Shown piece by piece: positions 41,921 to 49,745 of a DNA stretch of 64,000 nt. This stretch comes from DASUPK01 sp963797265. GTDB lineage: Bacteria > Actinomycetota > Thermoleophilia > Solirubrobacterales > 70-9. The translations under genes and the position numbers were made by a program. The notes beneath the pieces are model-generated. The model made no database searches, had not been told where the DNA came from, and worked only from the letters and a program-made list of their open reading frames with translations. Positions within the stretch are counted from its first letter, which is position 1; every line of letters begins with the position of its first letter. The stretch covers positions 124,001-188,000 of the forward strand of contig CAWCOY010000006.1 in the NCBI GenBank assembly GCA_963797265.1, written 5' to 3'.

Positions 41921-42850
41921 ATGAAGCTCGAGGGCATTCACCACATCACCGCGATCACGGGAGACGCCCAGAAGAACGTCGATTTCTACGCCGGCGTCCT
42001 CGGCCTCCGGCTGGTGAAGAAGACGGTCAACCAGGACGACCCGACCGTCTACCACCTCTTCTTCGCCGACGAGAAAGGCGATGCGGGCTCGGATCTGACC
42101 TTCTTCGAGTACCCGGGAGCACCACCCGGCCGCGCCGGCGACGGGATAATCTGGGGCATCCGCTGGAGGCTCGGGAGCGAGGATGCGCTCGACTTCTGGG
42201 AGCAACGGCTGACCGAACACGGAACGGAGGCCGAGCGCGGCGAGGACGGCGTCGTTCGGTTCGCCGACCCGGAGGGACTGGGACATGCCCTGAAGGTCGT
42301 TGAGACAACCGACGAGCCGCTGGTCGCGGCGCACCCGGAGATCCCCTCCGAGTTTGCCCTTCAGGGCTTCGACGGCGCCATCGCCTACTCGAGCAACCCG
42401 GAGGCAAGTCGCCCACTGCTCGAGGAGGCGCTCGGGTTCGAGCCGATCGAGGCCGCCGACGGATCGGGGTGGGAGTGCCGCGGAGACACTCGCGGCGGCC
42501 TCTGGGGATACGCCGAGGCTCCGGCCGAGCGCGGGCTGCAGGGCGCGGGCAGCGTCCACCACATCGCCTGGGCGTCGCAGATGGACGACCACGAGGCCTG
42601 GCGCGAGCGTGTGATCGCGGCCGGTGCCCGGCCCACGCCGGTGATCGACCGCTTCTACTTCCGCTCGATCTACTTTCGCGAGCCGAGCGGCGTCCTCTTC
42701 GAGATCGCGACGCTCGGGCCCGGGTTCACGGTCGACGAGCCGCTCGAGTCCCTCGGCGAGAAGCTCTCACTGCCACCCGACTACGAGCATCTCCGGGAGC
42801 AGGTCGAGCCGGTCCTGCGGCCGATCAACAACCCGCGTGTCCACGCCTGA
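41921..42850 (+). CDS. VOC family ring-cleaving dioxygenase (MhqO-like)
   Basis: A 309-residue protein made of two vicinal-oxygen-chelate halves. The first begins LEGIHHITAITGDAQKNVDFYAGVLGLRLVKKTVNQDDP; the second has GAGSVHHIAWASQ and YFRSIYFREPSGVLFEIATLGPGF. Two histidines (IHHIT, VHHIAW) and the glutamate in LFEIA would bind the metal. It resembles MhqO-type hydroquinone-related dioxygenases. The ATG at 41921 is preceded by a GGGGGAAG element. The next gene, an esterase, overlaps its end by 14 bases, the same partnership as MhqO and MhqD/P in Bacillus, so a role in quinone or aromatic detoxification is inferred. Confidence 0.88.
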   Translation: MKLEGIHHITAITGDAQKNVDFYAGVLGLRLVKKTVNQDDPTVYHLFFADEKGDAGSDLTFFEYPGAPPGRAGDGIIWGIRWRLGSEDALDFWEQRLTEHGTEAERGEDGVVRFADPEGLGHALKVVETTDEPLVAAHPEIPSEFALQGFDGAIAYSSNPEASRPLLEEALGFEPIEAADGSGWECRGDTRGGLWGYAEAPAERGLQGAGSVHHIAWASQMDDHEAWRERVIAAGARPTPVIDRFYFRSIYFREPSGVLFEIATLGPGFTVDEPLESLGEKLSLPPDYEHLREQVEPVLRPINNPRVHA

Positions 42851-43556
42851 GCCGCGGCCAGACCGGCCGGGCAAGGTCGTCGAGCTGGTCCACCTCGACC
42901 GCGAGCCGGCGGGCGAGCCCGAGGGCGCACTGATCCTGCTGCACGGCCGCGCGGTCGACGAGCGAGACCTCTACCCGATGCTCGAGGAGCTCGACCCGGA
43001 CCGCAGGCTGTTCGGGATTACGCCCGGCGCGCCGCTCACCAACGTCCCGCCCGGCGGGCGCCACTGGTACGTGATCCGCGAGGTCGGGCACCCGGACGAG
43101 CAGACCTTCGTGGACACCCTGACCGATCTCTGCAGATTCCTCGACGACGAGCTACGGCACCGCGGGATCCCCTGGGAGAAGACGGTGATCGGCGGGTTCA
43201 GCCAGGGAGGCGCCGTCGCCTGCGCCGTGGCACTCGGAATGGGCCGCCCGCGGGCCGCCGGGCTGCTGATGATGAGCAGCTTCTACCCGATGGTCCGAGG
43301 CTGGAAGATGGACCCGGGCACGAAGCGAGGAATGCCCGCCTACGTCACCCACGGCTCCTACGACCCGGTGATCCCGGTCGGCTTCGGCCGCAAGGCGCGG
43401 GACCTGCTGGAGGAGGGCGGCATCGCTGTCACGTATCGGGAGACGCGGATGCAGCACGGCATCGACTTCGCGGTGATCCCAGAGATCCGCGACTGGGTCT
43501 CCTCGGTGATCACCGGCGAGCCGGTGATCACCGAAAGACCGTCCTCAGCGCAGTAG
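42837..43556 (+). CDS. Alpha/beta hydrolase, phospholipase/carboxylesterase family
   Basis: A 239-residue alpha/beta hydrolase. The oxyanion region is ALILLHGRAVDERDL, the nucleophile elbow is VIGGFSQGGAVA, the acid lies in HGSYDPVIPVGF and the histidine in MQHGIDFAVI. It belongs with small serine esterases such as MhqD and human acyl-protein thioesterases. The GTG start lies within the end of the dioxygenase gene, so the two are made together. It probably hydrolyses a product of ring cleavage or a conjugate; this is inferred from context. Confidence 0.88.
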   Translation: MSTPEPRPDRPGKVVELVHLDREPAGEPEGALILLHGRAVDERDLYPMLEELDPDRRLFGITPGAPLTNVPPGGRHWYVIREVGHPDEQTFVDTLTDLCRFLDDELRHRGIPWEKTVIGGFSQGGAVACAVALGMGRPRAAGLLMMSSFYPMVRGWKMDPGTKRGMPAYVTHGSYDPVIPVGFGRKARDLLEEGGIAVTYRETRMQHGIDFAVIPEIRDWVSSVITGEPVITERPSSAQ

Positions 43557-43558
43557 CG

Positions 43559-44263
43559 CTACTTCTTCTTCTGCTTGCACTTCTGGGTCGAGCTCGCAGA
43601 CAGCGTCTCGCCGCTGTAGAAGCTGGTGGATTCCCTGTTCGTCCACTTCTTCTTCTTGCAGCGCGCGGATACGTAGAACGTCGCCGTTCCCTTCTTCTTG
43701 CCCGTCTTGCGCTTGTTGAACATGACGTCGAAGTTGCTCAGGACCAGGCCAGGCGTGTTCGGGATGTTGCTGAACGTCAACGTCCTGCCGGCGAGCGTGC
43801 CGACGATCGTCAAGCTGGTGGCGCTTGGTCCGATGTCCGTCTGGACGTACATCGTCCTGGGACCGCCACCGAAGATCGTCGCGGTCCCTCCGACGGCTCC
43901 GCCGTTCACCTGCACGGACCCGCCGCCCACGATGCTCTGCGGGCAGGCAGCCCGTGCCTGAGCCGTGAACTTGCCCTGGATCTGGCTGAGCTGGCAGACG
44001 GGCACCTTCCCGTTCGTGAACTTGATGTTCGGGTCGATGGTGAACACCGTCTGCCTCGGCGACTGTGACGTCACGAAGCTGTCGAAGCTGGTGCCGATGA
44101 TGGCGTGCAGCGAGGCTCCGCCGAACCTCTTCTTGCTCTGCTTTGCAGGAGAAATCGTCGCCTGCAGGGTCTGCGAGGTCGGCGCGGCGGAGGCGATGCT
44201 CGAAAGGCTCAGCGCCCCGAGCACCCCCGCCACGGCACCGATCAAAAGTCTGCGCTTGCGCAT
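43559..44263 (-). CDS. Secreted protein of unknown function with basic C-terminus
   Basis: A 234-residue protein with a clear signal peptide (RRLLIGAVAGVLGALSLSSIASA-AP). The mature part is beta-rich and contains three cysteines in its body (VPVCQLSQIQ, RAACPQSIVGGGSVQVNGG and SARCKKKKW) and a basic end (TQKCKQKKK). I recognise no enzyme motif. The lysine/cysteine tail echoes those of the two giant surface proteins. The start at 44263 is strongly supported by GGAAGGA on the minus strand six bases upstream. It is probably exposed at the cell surface. It converges with the esterase gene with only two bases between stops. Confidence 0.78.
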   Translation of the reverse strand: MRKRRLLIGAVAGVLGALSLSSIASAAPTSQTLQATISPAKQSKKRFGGASLHAIIGTSFDSFVTSQSPRQTVFTIDPNIKFTNGKVPVCQLSQIQGKFTAQARAACPQSIVGGGSVQVNGGAVGGTATIFGGGPRTMYVQTDIGPSATSLTIVGTLAGRTLTFSNIPNTPGLVLSNFDVMFNKRKTGKKKGTATFYVSARCKKKKWTNRESTSFYSGETLSASSTQKCKQKKK

Positions 44264-44340
44264 GTCAATCCTTCCGTGTCTCGACTTGTCCTCCCATGCT
44301 CTTCCCCACAAACACGCGAGATCTCACACGGATGCGGTGA

Positions 44341-45453
44341 TCAGCCGGGTGGACAGGGAGCGCCGAGCGGCACGATCACGGTGTTTGCTCGGATGCCGAC
44401 GCGTGGAGTGTTCTCGATCCGGTAGCGCTGGATCATGCACTCGGTCGTGTTGCCCTCCGAGGTGACCGAGTAGCTGCCCAGGACGGTGTCGTCGCGATGG
44501 GCCCCGATCACCGCGTTCCGCACGTCGTCGCGGAACGACGACGCATCCGTTCCCGCTCCGCCGATCCCCTGCAGGACGAGCGCCATCGCCTCGTAACCAT
44601 AGGCGGCGAAGGGACCCGGGCTGCGATGGAAGCGTTGGGCGAACCTGGTGTGGAACTGCTTATCCGGAAGGAGCAGCGGATCGAGCTCGGCGCTCAACCG
44701 CAGGGTCTGATTCGCTTTTCCGTAGATGGTCAGGCGGGCGCTCGCGGGCTCGTAGACCGCGCGGGCGGCCCCACCGGTGGCAACAGCCACCTTTCCCGGC
44801 GGCTTGCCGGGGCTCGCGGTGATTCCGTGGTCCGCGGCGGCGGACTTGAACTCGCTCGCGGCCAGGTCCTGGAACGGTGAACCGTCCGAGGTCACCGCGG
44901 CGGAGGTGACGCCCAGCTCAGACGCCCAGGCTGCGGCGGCGTCGACGACCACATCGTCCGCCGGCACCGTTCGGGCAAGGTTGACGGAGCCTGCGGGCCG
45001 GTAGCGGTCCGGCGAGTCGGGGTAGCCCGAGGCCGGCGCGGTCAGGTCGACCGCGCCGGCTCCCGGCGAGACCTGCACGATTCCGGCCTGGTTCGTGATC
45101 GGCGCCGAGCCGCGGGTGGGCTCGGAATCGAGTTCGCCGATGTAGGCCGCGGTCCTGTGGTCCTGAGCCGCGGCGCGGGCATTGTCCCCGACCGCCACCG
45201 CGTCCCACTGCTTCCCCCTGGCGTCGTCCAGGAAGCGCCCTTGGACCTGGATCGAACCCGCCCTGCCCTGCGCCTCCTCGAGCGCGAGCCGCGCGCCGTC
45301 GGCCGCGTCGCGGCCGTTGACGCCCCTTGGCCCGGTCACGGGCAGGCTGACGTAGACGGCGACCGGCGCCTCGATCTTGGCGCTGCCCGTGATGCCGCAC
45401 CCCGTGACGGCAAGCACAACCAGCAGGAGCGCGGCGAGCGCCCGAGGCCTCAC
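44341..45453 (-). CDS. Periplasmic-binding-protein-like lipoprotein
   Basis: A 370-residue predicted lipoprotein (LAALLLVVLAVTGC lipobox). The body follows the leucine-binding-protein fold: VAVYVSLPVTGPRGVNGRDAADGARLALEEA, then the ABC-type receptor pattern AAYIGELDSEPTRGSAPITNQAGIVQVSPGAG, and FAAYGYEAMALVLQGI near the end. Such proteins bind amino acids or related compounds for ABC uptake or act as sensors. No transporter genes adjoin it. The GTG start is four bases after the phosphofructokinase stop, so it is cotranscribed with it. Confidence 0.82.
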   Translation of the reverse strand: MRPRALAALLLVVLAVTGCGITGSAKIEAPVAVYVSLPVTGPRGVNGRDAADGARLALEEAQGRAGSIQVQGRFLDDARGKQWDAVAVGDNARAAAQDHRTAAYIGELDSEPTRGSAPITNQAGIVQVSPGAGAVDLTAPASGYPDSPDRYRPAGSVNLARTVPADDVVVDAAAAWASELGVTSAAVTSDGSPFQDLAASEFKSAAADHGITASPGKPPGKVAVATGGAARAVYEPASARLTIYGKANQTLRLSAELDPLLLPDKQFHTRFAQRFHRSPGPFAAYGYEAMALVLQGIGGAGTDASSFRDDVRNAVIGAHRDDTVLGSYSVTSEGNTTECMIQRYRIENTPRVGIRANTVIVPLGAPCPPG

Positions 45454-45457
45454 AGCA

Positions 45458-46483
45458 CTAGCCGAAGAAAACCTCGGCCTCGCGATAGAGAGACTCGGGA
45501 ACAGTCTTCAGCTCGGCGGTCGCCTCGGTGAGATCGACGAGCTGGATGTCCGTGCTGCGCAACGCGGTCATCTTCCCCCACTGCCCCCGGTGCGCCGCGT
45601 CGATCGCGTGCAGGCCGAAGCGTGTCGCGAGCACTCGATCGAAGGCGGTCGGCGTGCCGCCCCGCTGGACGTGGCCGAGCACCGTGGCCCGAGCCTCGTG
45701 GCCCGTCCTCCGCTCGATCTCGCCCTCGAGCCAGTTGGCGATCCCACCGAGCCTGACATGGCCGAAGGCGTCGGTCGGCGCCCCATCGGGTTCGGGCATC
45801 CCGCCCTTCGGCTGGGCACCCTCCGCGACCACGACGATCGGCGAGTACTGGCTCTCGAAGCGCCGCACGATGTAGTCGCAGACCCGATCGAGATCGAACT
45901 CGAGCTCGGGAATCAGGATCACGTTGGCGCCGCCAGAGAGCCCCGCGTGGAAGGCGATCCAGCCGGCGTTGCGGCCCATCACTTCGCAGATCAGCGTCCG
46001 GCGGTGGCTCTCCGCGGTCGTGTGGAGGCGGTCGATCGCCGACATGGCGATGTTCACCGCCGTGTCGAAGCCGAAGGTGTAATCGGTCGCCGCGAGGTCG
46101 TTGTCGATCGTCTTGGGGACGCCGACCACGCTTACGCCCCGCTCGAAGAGCTGCGACGCGGCCCCGAGAGTGTCCTCGCCGCCGATCGCGATCAGGCCGT
46201 CTACGCCGCCGGCCTTGAGGTTCTCGGCGATCCGCTCGGCGCCGCCGTCTTCCTTGAAAGGGTTGGTGCGGGAAGAACCGAGGATCGTGCCGCCCTTCGG
46301 CAGGATTCCGCGCACCTCGGGGACGCCGAGCTGCCGGCTGTCGCGCTCGAGCGGCCCTCGCCAGCCGTCCCGGTAGCCAACGAACTCGTGGCCGTACTCA
46401 CCGACCCCCTTGCGCACGATCGCGCGGATCACCGCATTCAACCCAGGGCAGTCTCCGCCTCCGGTGAGAACGCCTATCCGCAC
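45458..46483 (-). CDS. pfk: 6-phosphofructokinase, probably pyrophosphate-dependent
   Basis: A 341-residue phosphofructokinase. The phosphate-binding start is MRIGVLTGGGDCPGLNAVIR, the substrate loop PKTIDNDL, then MGRNAGWIA and the C-terminal RATVLGHVQRGGTPTAFDR. Residue 104 is Asp (GGEDT) and residue 124 is Lys (PKTID). In this superfamily Asp104 with Lys124 marks pyrophosphate users, whereas ATP users have Gly104, so I infer the PPi-dependent, reversible type, as in Amycolatopsis. The start is GTG, six bases after a TAGATT box, suggesting a leaderless transcript. It controls the glycolytic fructose-6-phosphate step. Confidence 0.92.
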   Translation of the reverse strand: MRIGVLTGGGDCPGLNAVIRAIVRKGVGEYGHEFVGYRDGWRGPLERDSRQLGVPEVRGILPKGGTILGSSRTNPFKEDGGAERIAENLKAGGVDGLIAIGGEDTLGAASQLFERGVSVVGVPKTIDNDLAATDYTFGFDTAVNIAMSAIDRLHTTAESHRRTLICEVMGRNAGWIAFHAGLSGGANVILIPELEFDLDRVCDYIVRRFESQYSPIVVVAEGAQPKGGMPEPDGAPTDAFGHVRLGGIANWLEGEIERRTGHEARATVLGHVQRGGTPTAFDRVLATRFGLHAIDAAHRGQWGKMTALRSTDIQLVDLTEATAELKTVPESLYREAEVFFG

Positions 46484-46489
46484 GAGGTC

Positions 46490-46495
46490 AATCTA
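46490..46495 (-). promoter_or_regulatory. Candidate -10 box of pfk (leaderless)
   Basis: Minus-strand TAGATT is followed by six bases (GACCTC) and the GTG start. The spacing matches the other leaderless candidates; no -35 is clear. Confidence 0.45.
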
Positions 46496-46530
46496 CCGAC
46501 GCGGCGACGCCGCCCCCCGGCCCTCTCAGT

Positions 46531-46953
46531 TCAGCGTTCCGAGATCTCCCCCTCCAGCACCGGCTTCACGTCGACGACCGGCGTGCCGTCGAGGGCCTCC
46601 AGGTTGCTCACTCTTATCCTCGCGCCCTCGATGGCGAGCACCTCGACCGGGTGCAGGCCCACCGGGTTAGGACGGTGGTGCGACCTCGTCGCGAAAACCC
46701 CGGCCGGCGGTCGGGACGTATCGCCGCGTGGATGCACGGTGAGCACCTCCCGGTCGGCTCGATCGAGCCAGGTGAGGATTACGAGCCGGTCTTCCGGTTC
46801 GATTCCGCGTAGTCCGTCGAGCACGTCCGGCTCGAACTCGATCCAGACGTCGGGCGCGCCCTCGTCGCCCTGCCTGGGCGCCGATTCCATCTCCGTCAGC
46901 GGCGACGCGACGCGACCGATAGCTCGAACCTCATAGGCGCTCTCGTCCGACAC
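46531..46953 (-). CDS. trmO: tRNA (N6-threonylcarbamoyladenosine-N6)-methyltransferase TrmO
   Basis: A 140-residue protein of the TsaA/TrmO (YaeB) family. The N-terminus YEVRAIGRVASPL leads the small beta barrel; the hallmark is FATRSHHRPNPVGLHPVEVLAI, followed by LEALDGTPVVDVKPVL. It should methylate t6A37 of tRNA(Thr) using SAM. The start is GTG at 46953 with a TAGGCT box six bases upstream; the TAG of that box is also the stop of the 32-residue peptide gene. It lies 47 bases before pfk on the same strand, but pfk has its own likely promoter. Confidence 0.9.
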   Translation of the reverse strand: MSDESAYEVRAIGRVASPLTEMESAPRQGDEGAPDVWIEFEPDVLDGLRGIEPEDRLVILTWLDRADREVLTVHPRGDTSRPPAGVFATRSHHRPNPVGLHPVEVLAIEGARIRVSNLEALDGTPVVDVKPVLEGEISER

Positions 46954-46959
46954 GCAAAC

Positions 46960-46965
46960 AGCCTA
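46960..46965 (-). promoter_or_regulatory. Candidate -10 box of trmO (leaderless)
   Basis: Minus-strand TAGGCT, six bases (GTTTGC) and the GTG of trmO. It overlaps the stop codon of the upstream 32-residue ORF. Confidence 0.45.
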
Positions 46966-47061
46966 GGACGACGAACGCCGAAAGCGCAGCCGCCCCCAGA
47001 CGGCCCAACCCACCCGGAGGAGGAGAGGAACGAAGGTGCCGATCAGGATGAGGTTGTCCAT
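46963..47061 (-). CDS. 32-residue membrane micropeptide divergent from marR
   Basis: A very small ORF: MDNLILIGTFVPLLLRVGWA followed by VWGRLRFRRSSS. It has one hydrophobic segment of about 20 residues and a strongly basic C-terminus, the pattern of a single-pass peptide with its tail in the cytoplasm. Support for translation is a strong Shine-Dalgarno sequence, AAAGGAG at 47071-47077, nine bases before the ATG, which is among the best in the window. Upstream lies a symmetric promoter/operator shared with the divergent marR gene (47093-47122), so it is probably under MarR control. I do not recognise a family. Coding status rests on these signals and not on homology. Confidence 0.6.
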   Translation of the reverse strand: MDNLILIGTFVPLLLRVGWAVWGRLRFRRSSS

Positions 47062-47092
47062 GGGTGGCTTCTCCTTTCGACTAAAGTTTGGG

Positions 47093-47122
47093 TAGACTAC
47101 CTATGAATTCAAAGGTAATCTA
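47093..47122. promoter_or_regulatory. Symmetric bidirectional promoter and operator between marR and the micropeptide
   Basis: A 30-bp inverted repeat centred on GAATTC, with arms TAGACTACCTATGAA and its partner matching at 13 of 15 positions. On the plus strand TAGACT (47093-47098), 17 bases, TAATCT (47116-47121) form -35 and -10 boxes, with the marR ATG seven bases later. On the minus strand TAGATT (47122-47117), 17 bases, TAGTCT (47099-47094) do the same toward the micropeptide. The repeat therefore covers both promoters from end to end. MarR dimers typically bind such repeats, so autoregulation with mutual exclusion is inferred. Confidence 0.72.
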
Positions 47123-47128
47123 AAGCTA

Positions 47129-47569
47129 ATGCCGAACAGCGAGCGGACCGAAAGGGAGCAGCTGGGAAATGAGATCGCCGCCCTGATCAGCGGCGTGGCC
47201 CGGCGCTATCGCGGCAGCTTCGTCGGCTGTGCCGGTCAGCTGGGGCTCGGTGCCGGAGAGGCACAGGCCCTCTGGCTGCTGAGTACCGGAGGCGAAGCGA
47301 CGACTGGCGAGCTGGCGCGCCGGCTCGGCATCGATCCCGCGAACGCGTCAACCCTGCTGAGCAAGCTCGAGCGCCGCGGACTCATTCGGCGAAATCCCGC
47401 GGCCCATGATCGGCGCAAGCGGATCGTGTCGCACACGGCGCAGGGGCGGCAGGCAAACCGAGCGCTCACCCGCTGTATGGAGCAGAGCCCGTCGGGCTTC
47501 GTGGAACTGTCAACGAGCGAGCTGGTGACCTTCCGCGACCTGCTGCGCCGAATCGCCGGCGAGAGCTGA
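47129..47569 (+). CDS. MarR family transcriptional regulator
   Basis: A 146-residue winged-helix regulator. The N-terminal dimerisation helix is REQLGNEIAALISGVARRYRG; the DNA-reading part is TTGELARRLGIDPANASTLLSKLERRGLIRRNPAAHDRRKRIVSHTAQG, with the DRR wing motif of MarR proteins. One or two cysteines (VGCAGQ, TRCMEQ) could sense oxidants, but this is speculative. The ATG lies seven bases after the TAATCT box, with no ribosome-binding site, so the mRNA is probably leaderless. It most likely represses itself and the divergent micropeptide through the 30-bp repeat. Confidence 0.9.
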   Translation: MPNSERTEREQLGNEIAALISGVARRYRGSFVGCAGQLGLGAGEAQALWLLSTGGEATTGELARRLGIDPANASTLLSKLERRGLIRRNPAAHDRRKRIVSHTAQGRQANRALTRCMEQSPSGFVELSTSELVTFRDLLRRIAGES

Positions 47570-47580
47570 GACGCCGCTAC

Positions 47581-47745
47581 CTACGGTCGCGTGAGCCAGT
47601 CGATGATCGGTCGTGCCACGCGCAGCAGCGCGCCCGTGAAGACCCCGCCCAGGAAGAGAATCCCGGCGACGGGACCCTGTATGCCGAGGGCGTAGGCGAT
47701 CACCATCACGCAAGCGCCGAGGACTGTGAAGAGGAGTACCTGCAC
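47581..47745 (-). CDS. Small two-helix membrane protein downstream of trpA
   Basis: A 54-residue protein starting at GTG 47745 (QVLLFTVLGACVMVIAYALG) with a second hydrophobic stretch (VAGILFLGGVFTGALLRVA) and a short basic end. It begins ten bases after the trpA stop, so it is the last member of the trpF-trpB-trpA transcript. Its function is unknown. A longer frame reaches back into trpA, but the added residues are not protein-like. A similar position for a small membrane protein near trp genes is not something I can link to a role. Confidence 0.55.
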   Translation of the reverse strand: MQVLLFTVLGACVMVIAYALGIQGPVAGILFLGGVFTGALLRVARPIIDWLTRP

Positions 47746-47755
47746 GCGCGGAAGC

Positions 47756-48577
47756 CTATCCAGCGAGGGCGTCGCGAGTGGCCCGGAGGAAGTCCCTGAC
47801 GCCGGCCACGGCTGCATCGGCATCGGCGGCGTCCCCGACCGTGCGCACCAGCCTCGTGCCGATGATCACCCCGTCGGCGATGTCGCCGACGGTCGCGGCT
47901 TGGTCCGGCGTTGAGATCCCGAAGCCGACGGCGACGGGGACATCTGCCGCCTGCTTCGCGGCTGTGATCAGGTCGGTCAGCTCCGGGGGCAGCTGCTCGC
48001 GCTCGCCCGTCACCCCGACCGTCGAGACCAGGTAGACGAAACCCTCTGCGACCGCGCAGATCCGGGCGAGCCGCTCCGCCGGCGTCGTCGGGGCGACCAG
48101 CGGCACAAGCGCGAGACCGCGCTCATCGAGCGCCTCGCGGATCGTGTCCTGCTCTTCAAGAGGCAGGTCGGGCACGATCACGGCCGACGCCTTCGCGGCC
48201 GCCGCTTGATCGGCGAACCCGGCGGGGCCGGTGGTGAGGACCATGTTCGCGTAGACCATCAGCGCGATCGGCACCCGCTCCCCGACTGCGGCGCAGGTCT
48301 CCAGTACCGATTCGAGCGTCGCCCCGGCGGCCAGAGCGGCGGTGTCGGCGGCGTGGATCGTCGGCCCGTCCGCCAGCGGGTCCGAGAAGGGCACGCCCAG
48401 CTCGACCAGATCCGCGCCCGCCTCCGCGTACGCACCGGCGATGGCGGTGGCGACCTCCTGATCGGGAAAGCCCCCCATCAGGTAGGGCATCAGCGCAGCG
48501 CGGCCTTCCTCGCGGGCAGCCTCGAAGGCCGCGCCGACGCGCGCGGCACCCGTCTCGGTCGCGGTCCCGTCAGCCAT
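47756..48577 (-). CDS. trpA: Tryptophan synthase alpha chain
   Basis: A 273-residue TIM barrel that splits indole-3-glycerol phosphate to indole and glyceraldehyde-3-phosphate. The catalytic residues are visible: Glu59 and Asp66 in LVELGVPFSDPLADGP. Phosphate binding involves FVYLVSTVGVTGER and VAVGFGIST. The ATG at 48577 overlaps the trpB stop by eight bases, indicating coupled synthesis of the alpha-beta complex; a longer frame to 48625 is unlikely. Confidence 0.97.
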   Translation of the reverse strand: MADGTATETGAARVGAAFEAAREEGRAALMPYLMGGFPDQEVATAIAGAYAEAGADLVELGVPFSDPLADGPTIHAADTAALAAGATLESVLETCAAVGERVPIALMVYANMVLTTGPAGFADQAAAAKASAVIVPDLPLEEQDTIREALDERGLALVPLVAPTTPAERLARICAVAEGFVYLVSTVGVTGEREQLPPELTDLITAAKQAADVPVAVGFGISTPDQAATVGDIADGVIIGTRLVRTVGDAADADAAVAGVRDFLRATRDALAG

Positions 48578-49745
48578 CGAGCGCGGAGAGCTTGGCCGTG
48601 ACCTCGTCCATGTCCTTATCGCCACGGCCGCTGAGGGTCAGCACGTCGTAGCCGTCCCCCCCACCGTTTTCGAGCAACCAGGCGATCGCGTGGGCCGGCT
48701 CGAGTGCGGGGATCAGGCCCTCGAGCCGCGCCAGCTCGCGGAACGCCAGAAGGGCCTCCGCGTCGGTTGCGGTGTCATAGGTCGCGCGGCCGGAATCGCG
48801 CAGGAAGGCGTGCTCCGGGCCGACTCCGGGATAGTCGAGGCCCGCCGAGACCGAATGCGCCTCCAGGATCTGCCCCTCTTCGTCCTCGAGTACCGCCGAG
48901 AAGGCCCCGTGCAGGACCCCGGTGCCGCCGGCGGCCAGCGATGCGCCGTGATGGCCGGTCTCGAGCCCCTCACCCCCGGCCTCCACACCGATCAGCTCGA
49001 CCGGGTCGTCGAGAAAGGCGTGAAAGCTGCCGATCGCGTTGGAGCCCCCGCCGACGCAGGCGATCACCCGTTGCGGCAGTGAGCCCTCCGCGTCCAACGC
49101 CTGCGAGCGGGCCTCGTCGCCGATCACGCGCTGGAGGTCGCGGACCAGTGCCGGGTACGGCGCCGGCCCGACCACGGAGCCGATCACGTAGTGCGTCGTC
49201 TCGACGGAGGCCACCCAGTCGCGGATCGCCGCGCTCACCGCTTCCTTCAGGGTCCGAGCCCCAGCCTCCACCGGGATCACCTCGGCCCCGAGCAGCCTCA
49301 TTCGCTCGACGTTCGGGGCCTGGCGGCGAATGTCCTCGGTCCCCATGTAGACGGCGCACTCGAGACCGAAGAGCGCGCAGGCCGTGGCGGTGGCTACGCC
49401 GTGCTGACCGGCGCCCGTCTCGGCGATCACGCGGGTCTTCCCCATCCGGCGAGCCAGCAAGGCCTGGCCGACCGCGTTGTTGATCTTGTGGGCCCCGGTG
49501 TGGGCCAGGTCCTCGCGTTTCAGGTAGACGCGGCGCCCAACCCGCTGCGAGAGCCGCTCGGCGAGATAGAGCGGCGTCGGGCGGCCGACGAAGTCACGAA
49601 GCAGCGTCGCGAGCTCGGACTGGAAGTCGGCGTCTTCACGCGCCTCGCCCCAGGCGGCACTGAGCTCGTCGAGCGCGGTGATCAGCGTCTCGGGGACGAA
49701 CCGGCCCCCGTAGGGGCCGAAGCGCTCCTCGACCGCGGCGGTCAT
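48570..49745 (-). CDS. trpB: Tryptophan synthase beta chain
   Basis: A 391-residue PLP enzyme joining indole and serine to form tryptophan. The PLP lysine is Lys87 in HTGAHKINN, at the same number as in Salmonella. Other marks are the start FGPYGGRFVPETL, AETGAGQHGVATATACALFG, the phosphate loop CVGGGSNAIGSFHAF and SAGLDYPGVGPEHAFL. The sequence is of the usual trpB1 type. The ATG overlaps the trpF stop as ATGA, and trpA follows with overlap. Confidence 0.98.
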   Translation of the reverse strand: MTAAVEERFGPYGGRFVPETLITALDELSAAWGEAREDADFQSELATLLRDFVGRPTPLYLAERLSQRVGRRVYLKREDLAHTGAHKINNAVGQALLARRMGKTRVIAETGAGQHGVATATACALFGLECAVYMGTEDIRRQAPNVERMRLLGAEVIPVEAGARTLKEAVSAAIRDWVASVETTHYVIGSVVGPAPYPALVRDLQRVIGDEARSQALDAEGSLPQRVIACVGGGSNAIGSFHAFLDDPVELIGVEAGGEGLETGHHGASLAAGGTGVLHGAFSAVLEDEEGQILEAHSVSAGLDYPGVGPEHAFLRDSGRATYDTATDAEALLAFRELARLEGLIPALEPAHAIAWLLENGGGDGYDVLTLSGRGDKDMDEVTAKLSALDG

